This document shows positions 53,001-64,000 of a DNA stretch of 64,000 nt, piece by piece; position 1 is the first letter of the stretch; each line of letters begins with the position of its first letter. The notes under the pieces are model-generated. The model searched no databases. It saw nothing but the letters and a program-made list of their open reading frames with translations, and was not told where the DNA came from. Where the stretch lies: assembly GCA_013398955.1 (NCBI GenBank), contig VWPU01002144.1:32819-96818 (forward strand). The letters run 5' to 3'. The position numbers and the translations under genes are program-made. This DNA comes from Callaeas wilsoni. Its lineage: Eukaryota; Chordata; Aves; Passeriformes; Callaeidae.

Positions 53001-53765
53001 TCGCTGCCTCCTGGACATGAGGTCTTCAACTTCATTTTATTAACCTGACACTTTATGGATACTGATATTCAAGTTAAGAGAAGAAAGAAGGCTTATTTGT
53101 TTGATTTTATGAAATTAATCCATGAACCACAAACACCACCAAGTTTCTACAACTGTCAGTTAAAACATTTTTAATTAAGCCACCACATTTGAAACGACTG
53201 TCACATACATTAATATCACTTGAAAGTAATTAATAACTATTTGCAATAGCTTTCTCTGGAACATCTTAGTTGTGTAACATGCTGGTTATGCTTCTACCCC
53301 TCCCAGTACATTCAGAGCCAAGTTTATTTTACATTAGTGCTCTTCTGACAAGTTATGCCAATGCTTATAAAAAAGCATACAAAAGACTTAAATTATGCTA
53401 AACCTGACTACCATATTACCATACCATACTCCCTGTCAGTAGGAAAGGTGTCCATTTTCTTACATTTTTTCCTCCTTTTCAGCTTTAGTTGTGAAAGGAT
53501 TTTCCTGACTTGAGATTCTCTGCTGTGTTTTGAATTCACTAGAAGTAGATACTATCATTACTTATAATACAAGTAAGTCTACACAGTATTCTCCACCAGC
53601 CAGTACTGTACAGAAAAGGGAAAAAAAATTTTAAAAAGACACATTTGTCACAAAACTCCCTTATTCAGCAAGAATCATTAATACAATTGATTGTATATGC
53701 CACAACTGAGCTCGTAACACAATTCTGAAGTCTGCAGACATTTATGCTCTGTAAAGTTATAAAAT

Positions 53766-53806
53766 ACAGGCCTAGAAGGGACCTTCAGGAATCACCTGGT
53801 CTCTCT
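53766..53806 (-). mobile_element. CR1 LINE 3'-end relic, antisense
   Basis: The plus strand reads 'ctagaagggaccttcaggaatcacctggtct', the reverse complement of the CR1 3' UTR end (…gatgatcttcaggtcccttcca…). It is only about 40 nt and diverged. Confidence 0.6.
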
Positions 53807-55074
53807 AAAACAGCATCACATGCAATATATAGCATTATCAAATTGAAAAAGGTGTTACAAAATGGAAAGCTATACAATATATAATACAAGAAGTACAGGG
53901 CATTGCAAAAGATTAGTTGTAAATTACTTTAGCTTTACAATCCGTTGGTTAATGCTAAGTTCTATTTTGTACACATGCATGAATAGACATACCTACACAC
54001 TTAGCCTCTCCTAAGTACCAGGTTCATCAAAATAAGAAATAACACAGAGTAACATGCAGCATTTGCTTTCCACCCCACCTGTACCCTCCTGAGTCTGTCT
54101 TTGCTAAAGCTACTTCTCCCATAGCTGGAAGAGGAGTTCAAAAAATGAACTTCTTCCTTCTTCCCCAGCTGAACAAAGCCCTGACAAAGATTATAGACCA
54201 AAATTCAATCTGCTGTAAGATGCTGCAGGTCCATGACGAAACACAGACATGGCTACACCTCGCTGGAATACTTATTTGGAATTGCTGGCTGCAGAAACAC
54301 AAACAAGGAGCCAGCCAGATTACTCCAACACGGATGTCTGTATAAAGTTTGCATATGTAAATTGCTCACAGAACTGCCTTTCTATTTCTACCTGTTACAC
54401 TTACTAACTCACAAAGAAGCTCAAGTTTACTAAAATCTGAGGTACCTACAAGTGTTAGAAACTTTTGGAGGTTTTTAAACACATTATGCTAAGAATGCTC
54501 CAAAGCACACTGATAATTAAAAACAGTACAGCTTTACAAAGGTAGACAAATAGAATAATTTCTATTTCTGCTCAAAGATACTTTCTTAATCAGCATCCCT
54601 CATATACCATGTAAAAATGTATGTCATTTAGCATCTGAATCCATGACAACATATATATGTGATTCCATCACAAGTCCTGCTGTGGCCACAAACCCCCCAA
54701 TGTTACATTAGCCACTGTTATGTTATACACACCAGCTCCATGCTTCGGAAGAGACCTTGTCCAACAGCACCAATCGGCGGAAAATAAATTTTAATTTTAT
54801 TTTCCCCTTAATTCAAATCGCTAATAGCCAACAACAGTCTAGGAATGAGAAAAGATTTTTAGGTAGCAAGTGACAGTGATAGTATCACAGAAGATTCTTC
54901 CTTGGGACTGACTTTGACAGAAGAAAAAGCATTCTTTGGAAGGCTGTGTTTTTTCCTAGCTCCATTTTATGCAATTTTGTCAGAGGTGGAAAAAAACCAA
55001 CCTATGTCGTAGGACCCACTAATGGGTTGTTTAAAATCTATCCTTTTCCTTTCTACACTTGAAACACTATCATC

Positions 55075-55080
55075 TTTATT
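55075..55080 (-). terminator. Candidate PERP poly(A) signal, distal
   Basis: A second AATAAA on the minus strand about 280 nt past the stop, followed by a more GT-rich stretch. Further AT-rich candidates lie beyond, and the mammalian PERP 3' UTR is longer than this, so the true end may be farther left. Confidence 0.35.
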
Positions 55081-55230
55081 CATTAGAAAATATTTAAATA
55101 AAATAAGGATGACTCAATTAATTGGGAGGGGAAGGAGCAAGTAAACCACCCAAACTGAACTGACATGAGAATATGTAAATAATACTTTGGGTAAAAGCTA
55201 TTTGGCTTAAGATGCCAATGTTTTTCCTAA

Positions 55231-55236
55231 TTTATT
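55231..55236 (-). terminator. Candidate PERP poly(A) signal, proximal
   Basis: AATAAA on the minus strand about 125 nt past the PERP stop. The downstream sequence is only weakly GT-rich, so it may be a minor site. Confidence 0.35.
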
Positions 55237-55361
55237 GTCAGGGACAGTAAGAAATACTCTGGCAAAATAAAGTGAGTTTTTTCAGTCTTCTGCAGTCACA
55301 CCAAATGTACATCAGAGGTGCTCCTCTGTTTTGACAGTTGACTGTACTTGGACTTAAACTT

Positions 55362-55597
55362 TCAGTTTAAGTATGGTGCTCTCTCTGGGGAGGAATAGTA
55401 ATAGGTAGGCTTGATGTTTCCCAGGACTTCATCTTCCCAGTTGGGGAGGCAGCAGAAGAAGAAAGCACAACCTATTACAACAACAGTGCTGGCCCAGCCA
55501 AAGCCATAGGCCCAGCTGAACATGTTATCTCCCGTCAGTGGAATTTCTTCTGTGAATTTCACTGGGTAAATGACCAAGCCAATGATCTGGAATGCAG
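55362..55597 (-). CDS. PERP: PERP coding exon 3 with stop
   Basis: The exon encodes residues 119-196 and a TGA stop at 55364-55362. It holds the rest of TM3 ([12 protein letters not shown]), the second extracellular loop with WAYGFGW, TM4 ([15 protein letters not shown]) and a short cytoplasmic tail. The tail ends ERAPYLN after YYYSSP, longer than the paralog, which stops after YFYSSP. The acceptor is CTCTCTAG/CT. Confidence 0.96.
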
Positions 55598-58500
55598 CTA
55601 GAGAGAGAAAAGAAAGAAAACCAGGAGTAAATTACAGTAAACATATCACAGTTCCACTAAAAAAGGTACCTGGAGATAAGTGCATACTTAAGATATGTAA
55701 GGACTAGCTTCAGACCTGCAATCAAATCTGCATTGTTACAGAGGTACGTGACTTCTGTCCCAGGCAGATCCCCACGCCTATGTGGCTGAGGCAGCTGCAG
55801 CTGCCATTGCCAGGTTGCTAAGGCACATACCTGCATGCCATGACCAGCCCTGTCCCACAGCCAGCACCAGGAACCCTGCCAAGCCAGTTACCTCCCAGAG
55901 CCCTGTTCCTCCTCCTTCCATCAGAAAGGTGGGAAGCACCCAAGGCTCTCAGCTTTTAAGTCTTAGCATGTGACATGCAGGGTCAGAGGTGTTGTGTTTC
56001 TCCATAAAGTGCTTTTGGGAAAGTGAGAACTGACAAAGGCCACTGGAGCTTCCCTACTCATTATGCTCTCAGAGCGCAAATCAACCTTCCCTTGTTCCCC
56101 AAGAAAATGAGTCATAAACCAGACAAAGCTAATTTTGTAAGGGAGGGTCCATCTAGCATGTTTTTCTGCTGATGCCTGTTTCACATCTAATATAACCTTG
56201 TCTTTGTGCCCAGCCTTACCAACAACAAAGAGCAGGCCTCCAATTCCTCGCACAAAGTTGAAGCGGAGGATCTCGATCGAGAATGCGATGACTGCAAGGG
56301 CAAAACAGATGACCAGGATCACGAAGCCAACGAGGTATGTGGCAGCTGCTGCTCTCCCCCACCCTTGAAGAGAAAACAAGAAAGGTGTTACACGCAGCAG
56401 TACTCTCCCGTAGGTCATTGCAGCTCTTTGATTTTCTTTAATAATTTTTTTATTGAAATCCTTTACTGTAAGAAGCATGTCCTTATGTCAAAGCAATACT
56501 GAATGCCTGCAAAGCACACAGCTGCAGAGCAGGGGGGCACCATCACTGCTGGAGCAGCACAGGACTCCCTGCCTGCTAACAAGAGGATAGAATGCAGCAC
56601 AGAATAGAGATAATACCTTCAAACTCTGTACCTGTATGACACCCACAGACATCTGAGCAGATAGGGCGCACAACTGCTGACAATGCCCTTTTATCATTAC
56701 AGCTCCTGTTCGATATGCAAGTTTACAAAACCACTTCCATACACAGGGAAGTGTGAACGCAGAAAAGAGAGTACCACCACAGGAGATAACTGCTGGGAAA
56801 TAACAGTGCTGTCTGCATAAAACTTCTGTTGGTTTATGACAAGAATAGAGCATGCGGAGTAAAATAAGCATGACCAAAAAGAAATAAACTAGCAATAGCC
56901 GAAAAGATGGCAAAAAGAAAGTTATTGAAAATAAGTATCTATTCACAGCTAAAATGTAGCAGGTGGAGGAGAAACAACAACATCTGAGTTAAAAGTTGAT
57001 GAGTCCTCTTTGATTCATAATTTTGACATTTGCTGGAACAGGGTGTATCAAGCTACTTAGTATCAAGCTACTGCATGCCGGAGAGGCTCAGGCATGAAGC
57101 AAGTGGCTGTATTCCGACAGAGCAGCATCACCATCCAGAACTCACCCACCACGGGCCAGGGCCAAGGCAACAACGGTAGGAAAACCTCCTAGAAAAACAG
57201 CCAGCAATTCTACGTTGGCAGTAACACGGCCTTGTGAAAAGGCCTTCACACACCTTGTCCTCCTCAGAAACCAAGAAATTTAGGCGAGCCCAGTGCAAAC
57301 AACTACAAGCAAAGGTGTTCCTGCCCTGGAGGCAGGATACCTGCCCACAAGGGCTAAACCATACTGGCTAGTGCTTTGTTTTCCAGTCAGCTGTCATCAC
57401 AGTTCAATTCCCACATCTACATATTGTGGGTTTCTACTTTCACACACTCAGATAGAGGTAGGGCCAGATCCTGAGCTCTCTCTAATGTAAGAATAAACAG
57501 GCCAATGAGATCTAGGTCAGAACATTTAAAAAAAAAATTCTCTTTCATCATAGCTGTCCATTCCAACACAGTTGAAGTGACTTTGGAGATATCCTGCTTT
57601 CAGCGTAGCCTCCATTCTTTCTCTGCAATTTGCTGTCTGAAAGCAAAGCATTGTTTTATAGCTATTTTAATTAGATCTGCTTGAACCGGTTTCTTTCTCC
57701 TCTAATCCAACAGCAAAAGTAAAATACAGCAGGTATCCATCAGCCTAATCTCTGCCAAAACTCCCAACCACCACCACTGCCACCTGAAGACAATAAAACT
57801 GGCACTGAAAAGATAAAAGATAAGCTCTGGACCTCTCCCTTCCTGGAGCTACTCAAGACAGTAAAAACTTCTCAAATTTCTTCTCCTTCAGCTAGTGGTG
57901 CATGTTTCATGCCACTTCCCTGAGGGAATGCTGAGGGGAAGAAGTGGGGAGGAGACTGATGAGTGTCTGGAGATTAGAGCTACGTCAGTGGTTCGATAAA
58001 ATCTTTTCATACAAAATATTCTCTGTCATACCTAACACAGGTATTGAATATTGTCTCCACGATAGGATTTCTTTAGTGATAACTAATATAAAGAGGTATG
58101 TAACCATTACACACAGCCAGGCCAGGAAAACCAATTCAGACTAGCTGATCTAGTCAAGTTTTTTATCAATATTTGCCCTATTAAGAAAAAAAAAGCACAA
58201 GAAGAAACACTTAGATATCATAGCATATTCCCTTTCAGATGCATTATTTATGCTGACAAGGTGTAGGAAGAAAAATCTGGCATCTGTTTGATAAAACTTA
58301 GGTTGTAAACTTAAATACACCTGCACGTTAGACACCTTGAGGTTTGGTGCAACACAAACACAACTGGAGGAGTACAAGGCAGAATGCCCACAGTGGTCTC
58401 TCTGCCATTTTTATATCATCTGTATTGTCTTTACAAGCGGAATAAGCTTTTGGATACAGGTCAGCCCTGGCTCTGCTCACAGTGATTTATTTTCCTGTCT

Positions 58501-61500
58501 CTGGCAATAAGAAAATGACAGCACATATAGCTGCAGGAGATATCCTGTCAGGAAGATTAATATCAAGCTCAGCTTTGTTTCAGGTCTTCAGAAACAAGGC
58601 AGCAGTAGGCATCATTGTCATGAAACTCAGCAAGTTTTGTGCTCGTGTGTGACAGAGCTCAGTGCTGGTGACCCAGTACCTTCCTCTCTTTCTTCAGCTG
58701 GATTATTTTTTCAACAGCGCTTAGCAGCAGGTTGATGCTGACAAGACCTGATAAGACTGAGTCATAGGTGTTGGCCACAGCACTAGATGGGTGTGCTCTG
58801 GGCTGGATGAGTGTAGTCAGCCATTGAACTGTCAGCCAACTACTTGATCTCCTATGGCAATCACAGGAAGAGCAGCAAAAACCTCTGGACTTATGGTTAA
58901 TTTTTGAGATTTCTCTTACACTGTGTGTATATATAAGGGTTTTAAAAAGTGACTGATGGGAGAGATTGGGGTGGGAGGGTGCACCTTTCCCGAGTGTAGG
59001 GTGCAGCCCTGGATGTTCCTTATCCACATGACTCTGCTGCCACCCTCACCGACAGGGACAGTTTTCAGCAGAGGGGCTGCTGCAGGGCAGAAACTGAAAT
59101 TGCTCTTTCTCCATGAAGGATCTTCCTCATCCCCACACCTATCAAATCAGGCTTTCCCAGCTCCTTTTCCTCCTAAAGGCTTCTGAGAGCTGATCGAGTC
59201 CCCACAGGCACTCAGCTCTCCTGTTTTTTTGAAAGATCCTCCCCCTACACCTCCCAGCTGCCAGGAGGGGAGAGGTGCAGGTTTACCCTCTCACTGTTTG
59301 CTGCCATAAGAGCTGGAGAGACCTGCTCAGAGTCAGAGAATGACAGATTAGCTCCAGTTTCTACCTGGTTTATGCTCAAAAGTACCTTGTAATCATAAGC
59401 TATTTAGCCAGAATTTAAGCTTTTCCATAAAAATAGAAAATTCTCAGATCCATTCATTTGGCAGAGAGAGTATTTCTTGCGCAAAATAAACATAAATATG
59501 ATGTCTGTTTATGAAACCAGCCAAGAACACCACACTTATTTGGAGCTGCATAAATAGGAAGGCAGAAGAATAGGAGAGCAGAAAAGCAGAGAAATAGTTG
59601 GGGGTGTAAGTGTTTCCAGCTTGGCTTGGCCTCAAATAGTCAAGTTCTTTGCATCTAATCAGCAGAAAAGTGTTTATCAATTAGGTGGTGTTGAAAGAAC
59701 ATTTAAAAAACAACTGTTCAGAAGCTGAAGGTCTATAATTATTAGGAAGGATTAAGAGTTTTATTACATAGCATTACATTAATAATTACTATGGAAAGGA
59801 ACTAAGCTACAAATGTTGTCATGCAAATAACTAGGAGGGGTCCCGGCTACTAAATGTTAATGATGAGCACCAGTAATATGATGAAATTCAAAGAAAGCAA
59901 GCAATACTGCCTTAGTGTTAGGTGTATTTCCTGATTTCATTTGGCCTTGCCTCAGCCTCACCAGGGAGGAGATGGAATCTCTTCGGGCTGAGATATTTAA
60001 ACTTAGATTTCCCTTTGGAAATCAATAAAAGAGCTGTGAAAATAGTCTAGCAGGAAGATTAACTGCTACAAGATTTGAAGTAACAAGACTCTCATCCTTG
60101 TTCATTCACTTCCAGAAGCTGAAGCTAGTTTGTTAGCTCATGAATAAATGGAAGGTTTTATAACGACCTGCAGAGATCAAGCACATTTTTACAATGTAGC
60201 TGTAATATTCTTGTGTATATAAATGGCAGTAGCAATCCTTGTTTGGCCTCAAGAGCTCATTACACAGAATGTCAAAAAATACCTCCCTTTCTAGATGTAA
60301 TAAAGGAGTAGTGGACTGTGAGCAAAAGAGCACTGTCAGCACTACTTTCTTGCTCAGATAATGTGCAAACTTCCATGGTAGCATGACTGATGAGAGGAAG
60401 CTATGTGCATACCCACCACGAGCATAGAGGAGCCCAGAATTGAAGGTTTGCTGGAAATTAGTACTGGGAATCACAACTCTTGTTTTGGCTTTAGCAGTAC
60501 AGGATTGCTATACTACCAAATTATTAAATACAAGCCCTCTAGTACAAACTTGGCTTCAGCTGAGGAGAGATGCAATCCTACACATTTCCAACTTTTAAAG
60601 TCTCTGGATTGTTAGCAGCAGAACTGTGCCTGCCCAGGAACCGGCAAAGTGCACGGGCAGAGGTGCCAGCCTCACCTTTTGTGAGATCTTTTACCGGGAA
60701 GTTGCAGTGTTTTCTGGGTGTTGGCAGGGACACCAACTGCTACACAGTTTCCCATTAGCATTTCCCAAGTGCCTGCACTTGGCCAACACTATAAACAATG
60801 TTAGTTTGTCTTGTATGCATCCTGGCATTGTAAATCAGACAATAGCGTGCCTGAAAAAAAGGTGTATTGGAAAGGTAAGCATACACCTAGCATTCCTCCT
60901 TTATTTACCTGGCCCCTCAGTGAAGTCTCCACATGCACTCAGTTTCACCAATAATCTGTGGTATCAAAGTCCATGCCTCTAGGGACACGGGTACAGTGGC
61001 ACAGCTGCAGTGAAACATGATTCACAAAGGTTGGGCTCCTACTTCCAGGTTCCACCTTTTTTGATTCCTTTCCTTTTTTTTTTTTCCTCCAGCACTTACT
61101 AAGGATCCAGAAGAATGCTTCCCTTTTCCTTTGTTGGCTGGTGTGTACTCAATGAATACCAACTGGCTGTTAGGAATATACAAAAGAGTTAACCTAATGG
61201 GGTTACCTTTACTGCACATGTACACGCCCATCTTTTACAGTGTTAATTTAAAGCAAAGTCACTGGGAACAGTCATTCAGAACCAGGAAGGCACAGCCACC
61301 CATAAATATTGCTCCCAAACTTACAACCTCATCACTATAAAGACAATCATCCTCTCCAAGTAACACACTGCAAATAATCTTTGTCATAGCTGATGGCTTA
61401 CTGATAAGTTTTAAACATACAGTCAACAGTTAAATCCTGCAATGGTCTAGACTAAGTCATCTTGAGTCATATTCTAGTGCAGTACAGAACTTCTGCATTG

Positions 61501-63750
61501 CAACATTTTGATAGTACACAGACGCTGCTAGCCAAGGCACTTCCCAGACACAAACCAGTACAGAACTCTAAACAAAATCCCTTCCCTGCCTCCCTACCAC
61601 ATGACATCCTACTCTTCTTTTTCCCTTTCACTTTTTCCCTCTAGCCCGGTGAGTGCAAATGTGCATTAAGGAGCTATGCAGTTTAGGAGACACTGCTATT
61701 TGCAAATCTTTGTTTGTCTTTTCGTGCCCCTTTCCCCTCATTTAAAGTAAGTGACTTGCCTGCTTTTTTTCTTCCTCTTCCTAGTACACATGCCACAGCT
61801 CAATTAAGAATTTGTCTAATGGAACATTCTGTTAATGGAGATCCACTCTGAAGTCTTCATTTCATCAGGAGAGGTGCAGGATGGTTAGTGCACAGCAATT
61901 ATTGTATGCAAAACACAAGTTATGCATCTCAATTAGTTAACTTTTATTTTCCTGCAGCAGTGCTATAAATGCCTGCTAGACATTTTTTCCTTTGTAAATG
62001 CCCTCAGCTATTTTGACACTAATTGCATTAGCATAGAAGAAAATGAAACAAAACAAATCAAACCTGAACTCCTGTGTTACATCCTGTCTCTAGATGTAAA
62101 TACTATTTGAGTAAACAGTGGCATTGATGTTATGAAAATTTGAGAACAGGCAAATTCATATAAACAAGCCAAGGATTTAAAGAAGTTTTGGGTTAAATAA
62201 GCCAAGGCTTAAAAAAGTGAAGTCAAGGATACTATTCTTTGTCAGCCTGTTAACTAGGAAAAAAAATGCAGAAAATTACTTTTGTCCCACAACACTGAGG
62301 GCTGATGCAAAGCACACACCCATCAGTACTCAGGGACTTGTGAAGCAGTGTCACTACAGGAGAAAAATTCCAGCAGCTGTACTGTATTAGCACTTTTTCC
62401 CTGTGCAATGCAAATTTCAGCAACCCTGTACTAGCTTTTCTTCTCCATCTGATGGGGGAGATGGATATTTTCATCTCACTAGCCAGATTTCTTCCACCTG
62501 CAGTGAAGCCCAAAGTCATCACCCAGCTAAGAAATGAAGCCACGTCTCTTACAGTATATTCAGGATTTAGCTTGTGCTAAGTCTTGCAATGAAAAGCTTC
62601 TGGAATTGAGTCTGCCGTGCTCAGGCAGCAAGGGATCTGCGCAGGGAAAAAGTCCCAGCTCTCCCAGCTGAAACACACCCTTCCAGCCACCGAGTCCCTA
62701 AAGAGCCCTCATCCAGGATCTTAAGGCGGGTCTGCTTATTTGTCCAGAAATATTTTGTTTGATGGAAAAGCAGATGTAATCAGACACACGTGTTCTAGCA
62801 ATAAAACAAAAAGTCCCCCAAAAGACCTAGAAACTGAGACTGTGCAGTAAGAACATTACAGTGGCAATGCCAGATACAGAAGCAGCTAAGCAAGTTAAAA
62901 GAGGCACACTTATCCCTGATTTAGGCCCCAGTGCAACAGAGAGGTACAAAGGAAAGAGCATTATTTTTTTTCTGCCTGCGAATCCACATCAGGCCATTTT
63001 AAGCTGCAGATCAGGAGGTATTTAATAGCTGCACTCCCTTGGCCAGGAGGGTTAAATTAAGGTGCTCCATTCCCCCAAAGGGTCGAGAAATACCATGTTA
63101 CGACTGTCCAGGTGTGGTTCTGCACAGGACACCCTGCATGAAGATTTCCACACGCCATGCCACCAGGGAGCCCAGCGGCACAGGGAGGGAGCTGCCTGGC
63201 GCCAGGTAAGGCTGCGGGACTGCAGCAGCCCGGTGAGAGCTCAGGGCAAGCAAACAGACGGACTTGGAGACAATTGCAATCTTACTTTGGTTGTAAAATA
63301 ACTTTAGAAAAACCCAAAATATCAACACCCCGGCTTCTCAGTGCTGTACTGATTAAAAAAGATTGCTCTGGAGCAGTCTATTCCTGTGTTTTATTGCTGG
63401 TTTAAGCCTCGAAACAGCATGGATAGTGGTTCCGGAGGGAAACTCCATTCCAGAAAGCAGCTGCTCCACAAGAGAGTCAGGGGCGGTCAATAGCCTTGGC
63501 ACCCACTGCCCCAGGTCCCTCGGAAGGCTTCTCACTCACCGTAGTCCATGAGGGATTCGCAGTTCCAGTTGAGGTCCGCCTCGCCCCGCGTGCAGCTCTC
63601 CCATAGCGACGCTTGCTGCACGTAGGGCTCCGACTCGGACTCCAGCCAGCCCCGGCCCGCCAAGGCGATGATGCCCATGATGATGGCCAGGCCCAGCAGC
63701 AGGGGCAGGAGCCACCTGCACCTCCAGCAAGCGAGGCCGCACACCACCAT
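55362..63750 (-). CDS. PERP: PERP, p53 apoptosis effector related to PMP22 (three coding exons)
   Basis: The gene encodes a 196-residue tetraspan membrane protein when exons 63750-63540, 56363-56220 and 55597-55362 are joined; mammalian PERP is about 193 residues. PERP proteins sit in the plasma membrane at desmosomes, and PERP is induced by p53 and p63 (family knowledge). The reading shows TM1 near residues 13-33, a first extracellular loop with the claudin/PMP22-type pattern SLW-x-x-C (residues 48-53) and a second Cys at 64, TM2 near 76-98, TM3 near 110-131, and TM4 near 153-169 ending in FFFCCLPN. Diagnostic PERP strings are [24 protein letters not shown] and WAYGFGW. Both introns are phase 1 with GT-AG ends. 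The start ATG has A at -3 and G at +4. The C-terminus runs seven residues past the paralog's end. The minus strand points towards the PERP-like gene about 10 kb downstream. Confidence 0.97.
55598..56219 (-). other. PERP: PERP intron 2 (622 bp)
   Basis: This short phase-1 intron runs from GTAAGG to CTCTCTAG on the minus strand. The acceptor has a good pyrimidine tract. A locally GC-richer patch (55770-55930) shows no coding signal that I trust. Confidence 0.9.
56220..56363 (-). CDS. PERP: PERP coding exon 2
   Basis: The exon is 144 bases, phase 1 at both ends, and encodes residues 71-118 plus one base. It starts with the WGRAAAA motif found at the same place in mammalian PERP, covers TM2 ([14 protein letters not shown]) and leads into TM3 ([10 protein letters not shown]). 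The acceptor is TTCAAG/GG and the donor G/GTAAGG. Its length equals that of exon 2 of the downstream paralog. Confidence 0.96.
57046..57075 (+). repeat. 15-bp tandem duplication
   Basis: TATCAAGCTACT followed by three bases occurs twice in a row in PERP intron 1. Confidence 0.85.
61074..61085 (+). repeat. Poly(T) tract
   Basis: A run of about 12 T in PERP intron 1. Confidence 0.85.
63540..63750 (-). CDS. PERP: PERP coding exon 1
   Basis: The exon carries 211 coding bases: codons 1-70 and the first base of codon 71. It encodes the N-terminal CGLAC motif, TM1 and the first extracellular loop with Cys53 and Cys64. The donor reads TAC-G/GTGAGTGAG on the minus strand, a strong consensus. The exon lies in a GC-rich CpG island, unlike the other two exons. 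Open frames in other registers here are compositional shadows. Confidence 0.97.
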
Positions 63751-64000
63751 CGTGCCCGGCCGGCGGCGCGCCCAGCGAGCCCGGGCGTCGCGGGTGTGGT
63801 GCGGCGGGGACGCTCCGCCGGGACGGGAGACTGCGAGCGTGCCGGTCCGAGCGGGGTTTTAAGGCGCCGGGGAGGAGGGAGTCCCACCCACATTCCTCTG
63901 ACTAAGCCTGCCGCCGCCGGCGGCCCCGACCGGTGGGGCCGGCGGAGAGCAGCGGAGGGAGCGGGGCCCAGCCCGCTCCGCTCGGCCCGGCCCCGCTCGG
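63751..64000 (-). promoter_or_regulatory. PERP: PERP CpG-island promoter and 5' UTR (cut by window edge)
   Basis: The sequence upstream of the PERP ATG is very GC-rich and full of CpG up to the window end. On the minus strand a TATA-like CTTAAAAC lies at 63856-63863, about 110 nt before the ATG, so a start site near 63830 and a 5' UTR of about 80 nt are plausible. Just upstream is a TEAD-type GGAATG (63891-63896) next to an AP-1-like TTAGTCA (63899-63905). The island continues beyond the window. Confidence 0.75.

Larger units (their letters stand above)
45436..55074. other. Spacer between the two PERP-family genes
   Basis: About 9.6 kb of mostly AT-rich unique DNA that includes any distal 3' UTR of PERP. 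I find no exon here. It contains a poly(T) tract, an (AT)n run and a small antisense CR1 3'-end relic, listed separately. Open frames of 60-80 codons look like chance. Confidence 0.7.
56364..63539 (-). other. PERP: PERP intron 1 (about 7.2 kb)
   Basis: This phase-1 intron starts GTGAGT and ends TTCTCTTCAAG on the minus strand. I see no coding exon of another gene in it. It contains a poly(T) run at 61074-61085, a 15-bp direct duplication at 57046-57075 and a GC-richer stretch near 63060-63260. Reading frames of 65-152 codons in it look like chance and match no family I know. Confidence 0.85.

Noticed and set aside
63477..63893. 138-codon and 68-codon minus frames overlapping PERP exon 1
   Set aside because: They are shifted registers of the GC-rich PERP exon; the correct frame gives a clear PERP protein with a matching splice donor.

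Overview
This is vertebrate nuclear DNA, most probably from a bird. Genes are sparse and split by introns, background DNA is AT-rich with isolated CpG islands, and the recognisable interspersed repeats are of bird type: CR1 LINE fragments and a degenerate ERVL-like LTR. The species cannot be fixed from the sequence.

The only protein genes I can support are two tandem copies of the PERP family (tetraspan proteins of the PMP22/claudin group; PERP is a p53/p63 target and a desmosome component). Both lie on the minus strand. PERP proper runs from its ATG at 63750 to its stop at 55362; a paralog runs from 45183 to 30753. Both have three coding exons. Exons 1 and 2 have the same lengths in the two genes (211 and 144 nt), both introns are phase 1, and the predicted proteins (196 and 189 residues) align without a gap, with 133 of 189 positions identical by hand count. 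The upstream copy is closer to mammalian PERP (CGLAC near the N-terminus, FQII before TM3, [12 protein letters not shown] at TM4). The downstream copy has lost the two N-terminal cysteines and carries a Glu inside TM4.

Layout: 1-3.6 kb no gene seen; 3.6-4.2 kb LTR remnant; 4.2-6.9 kb no gene seen; 6.87-7.43 kb an orphan CpG island with a CTCF-like motif and a CAG-type triplet tract, followed by a long pyrimidine tract and a well-formed candidate exon (7573-7693); 7.7-8.4 kb CR1 fragment; 8.4-30.6 kb mostly unique non-coding DNA with small repeats and one unexplained coding-like fragment near 19.6 kb; 30.6-45.2 kb the PERP-like gene, with a 13.6-kb first intron that holds AT-rich homeodomain-site clusters resembling conserved non-coding elements; 45.2-55.1 kb the spacer between the two genes; 55.1-63.75 kb PERP; 63.75-64 kb the PERP CpG-island promoter, cut by the window edge.

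No bacterial-type features, CRISPR arrays, rRNA or tRNA genes were found. The main points of interest are the tandem PERP pair and its divergence, and the orphan CpG island with its candidate exon, which may mark an undescribed transcript.
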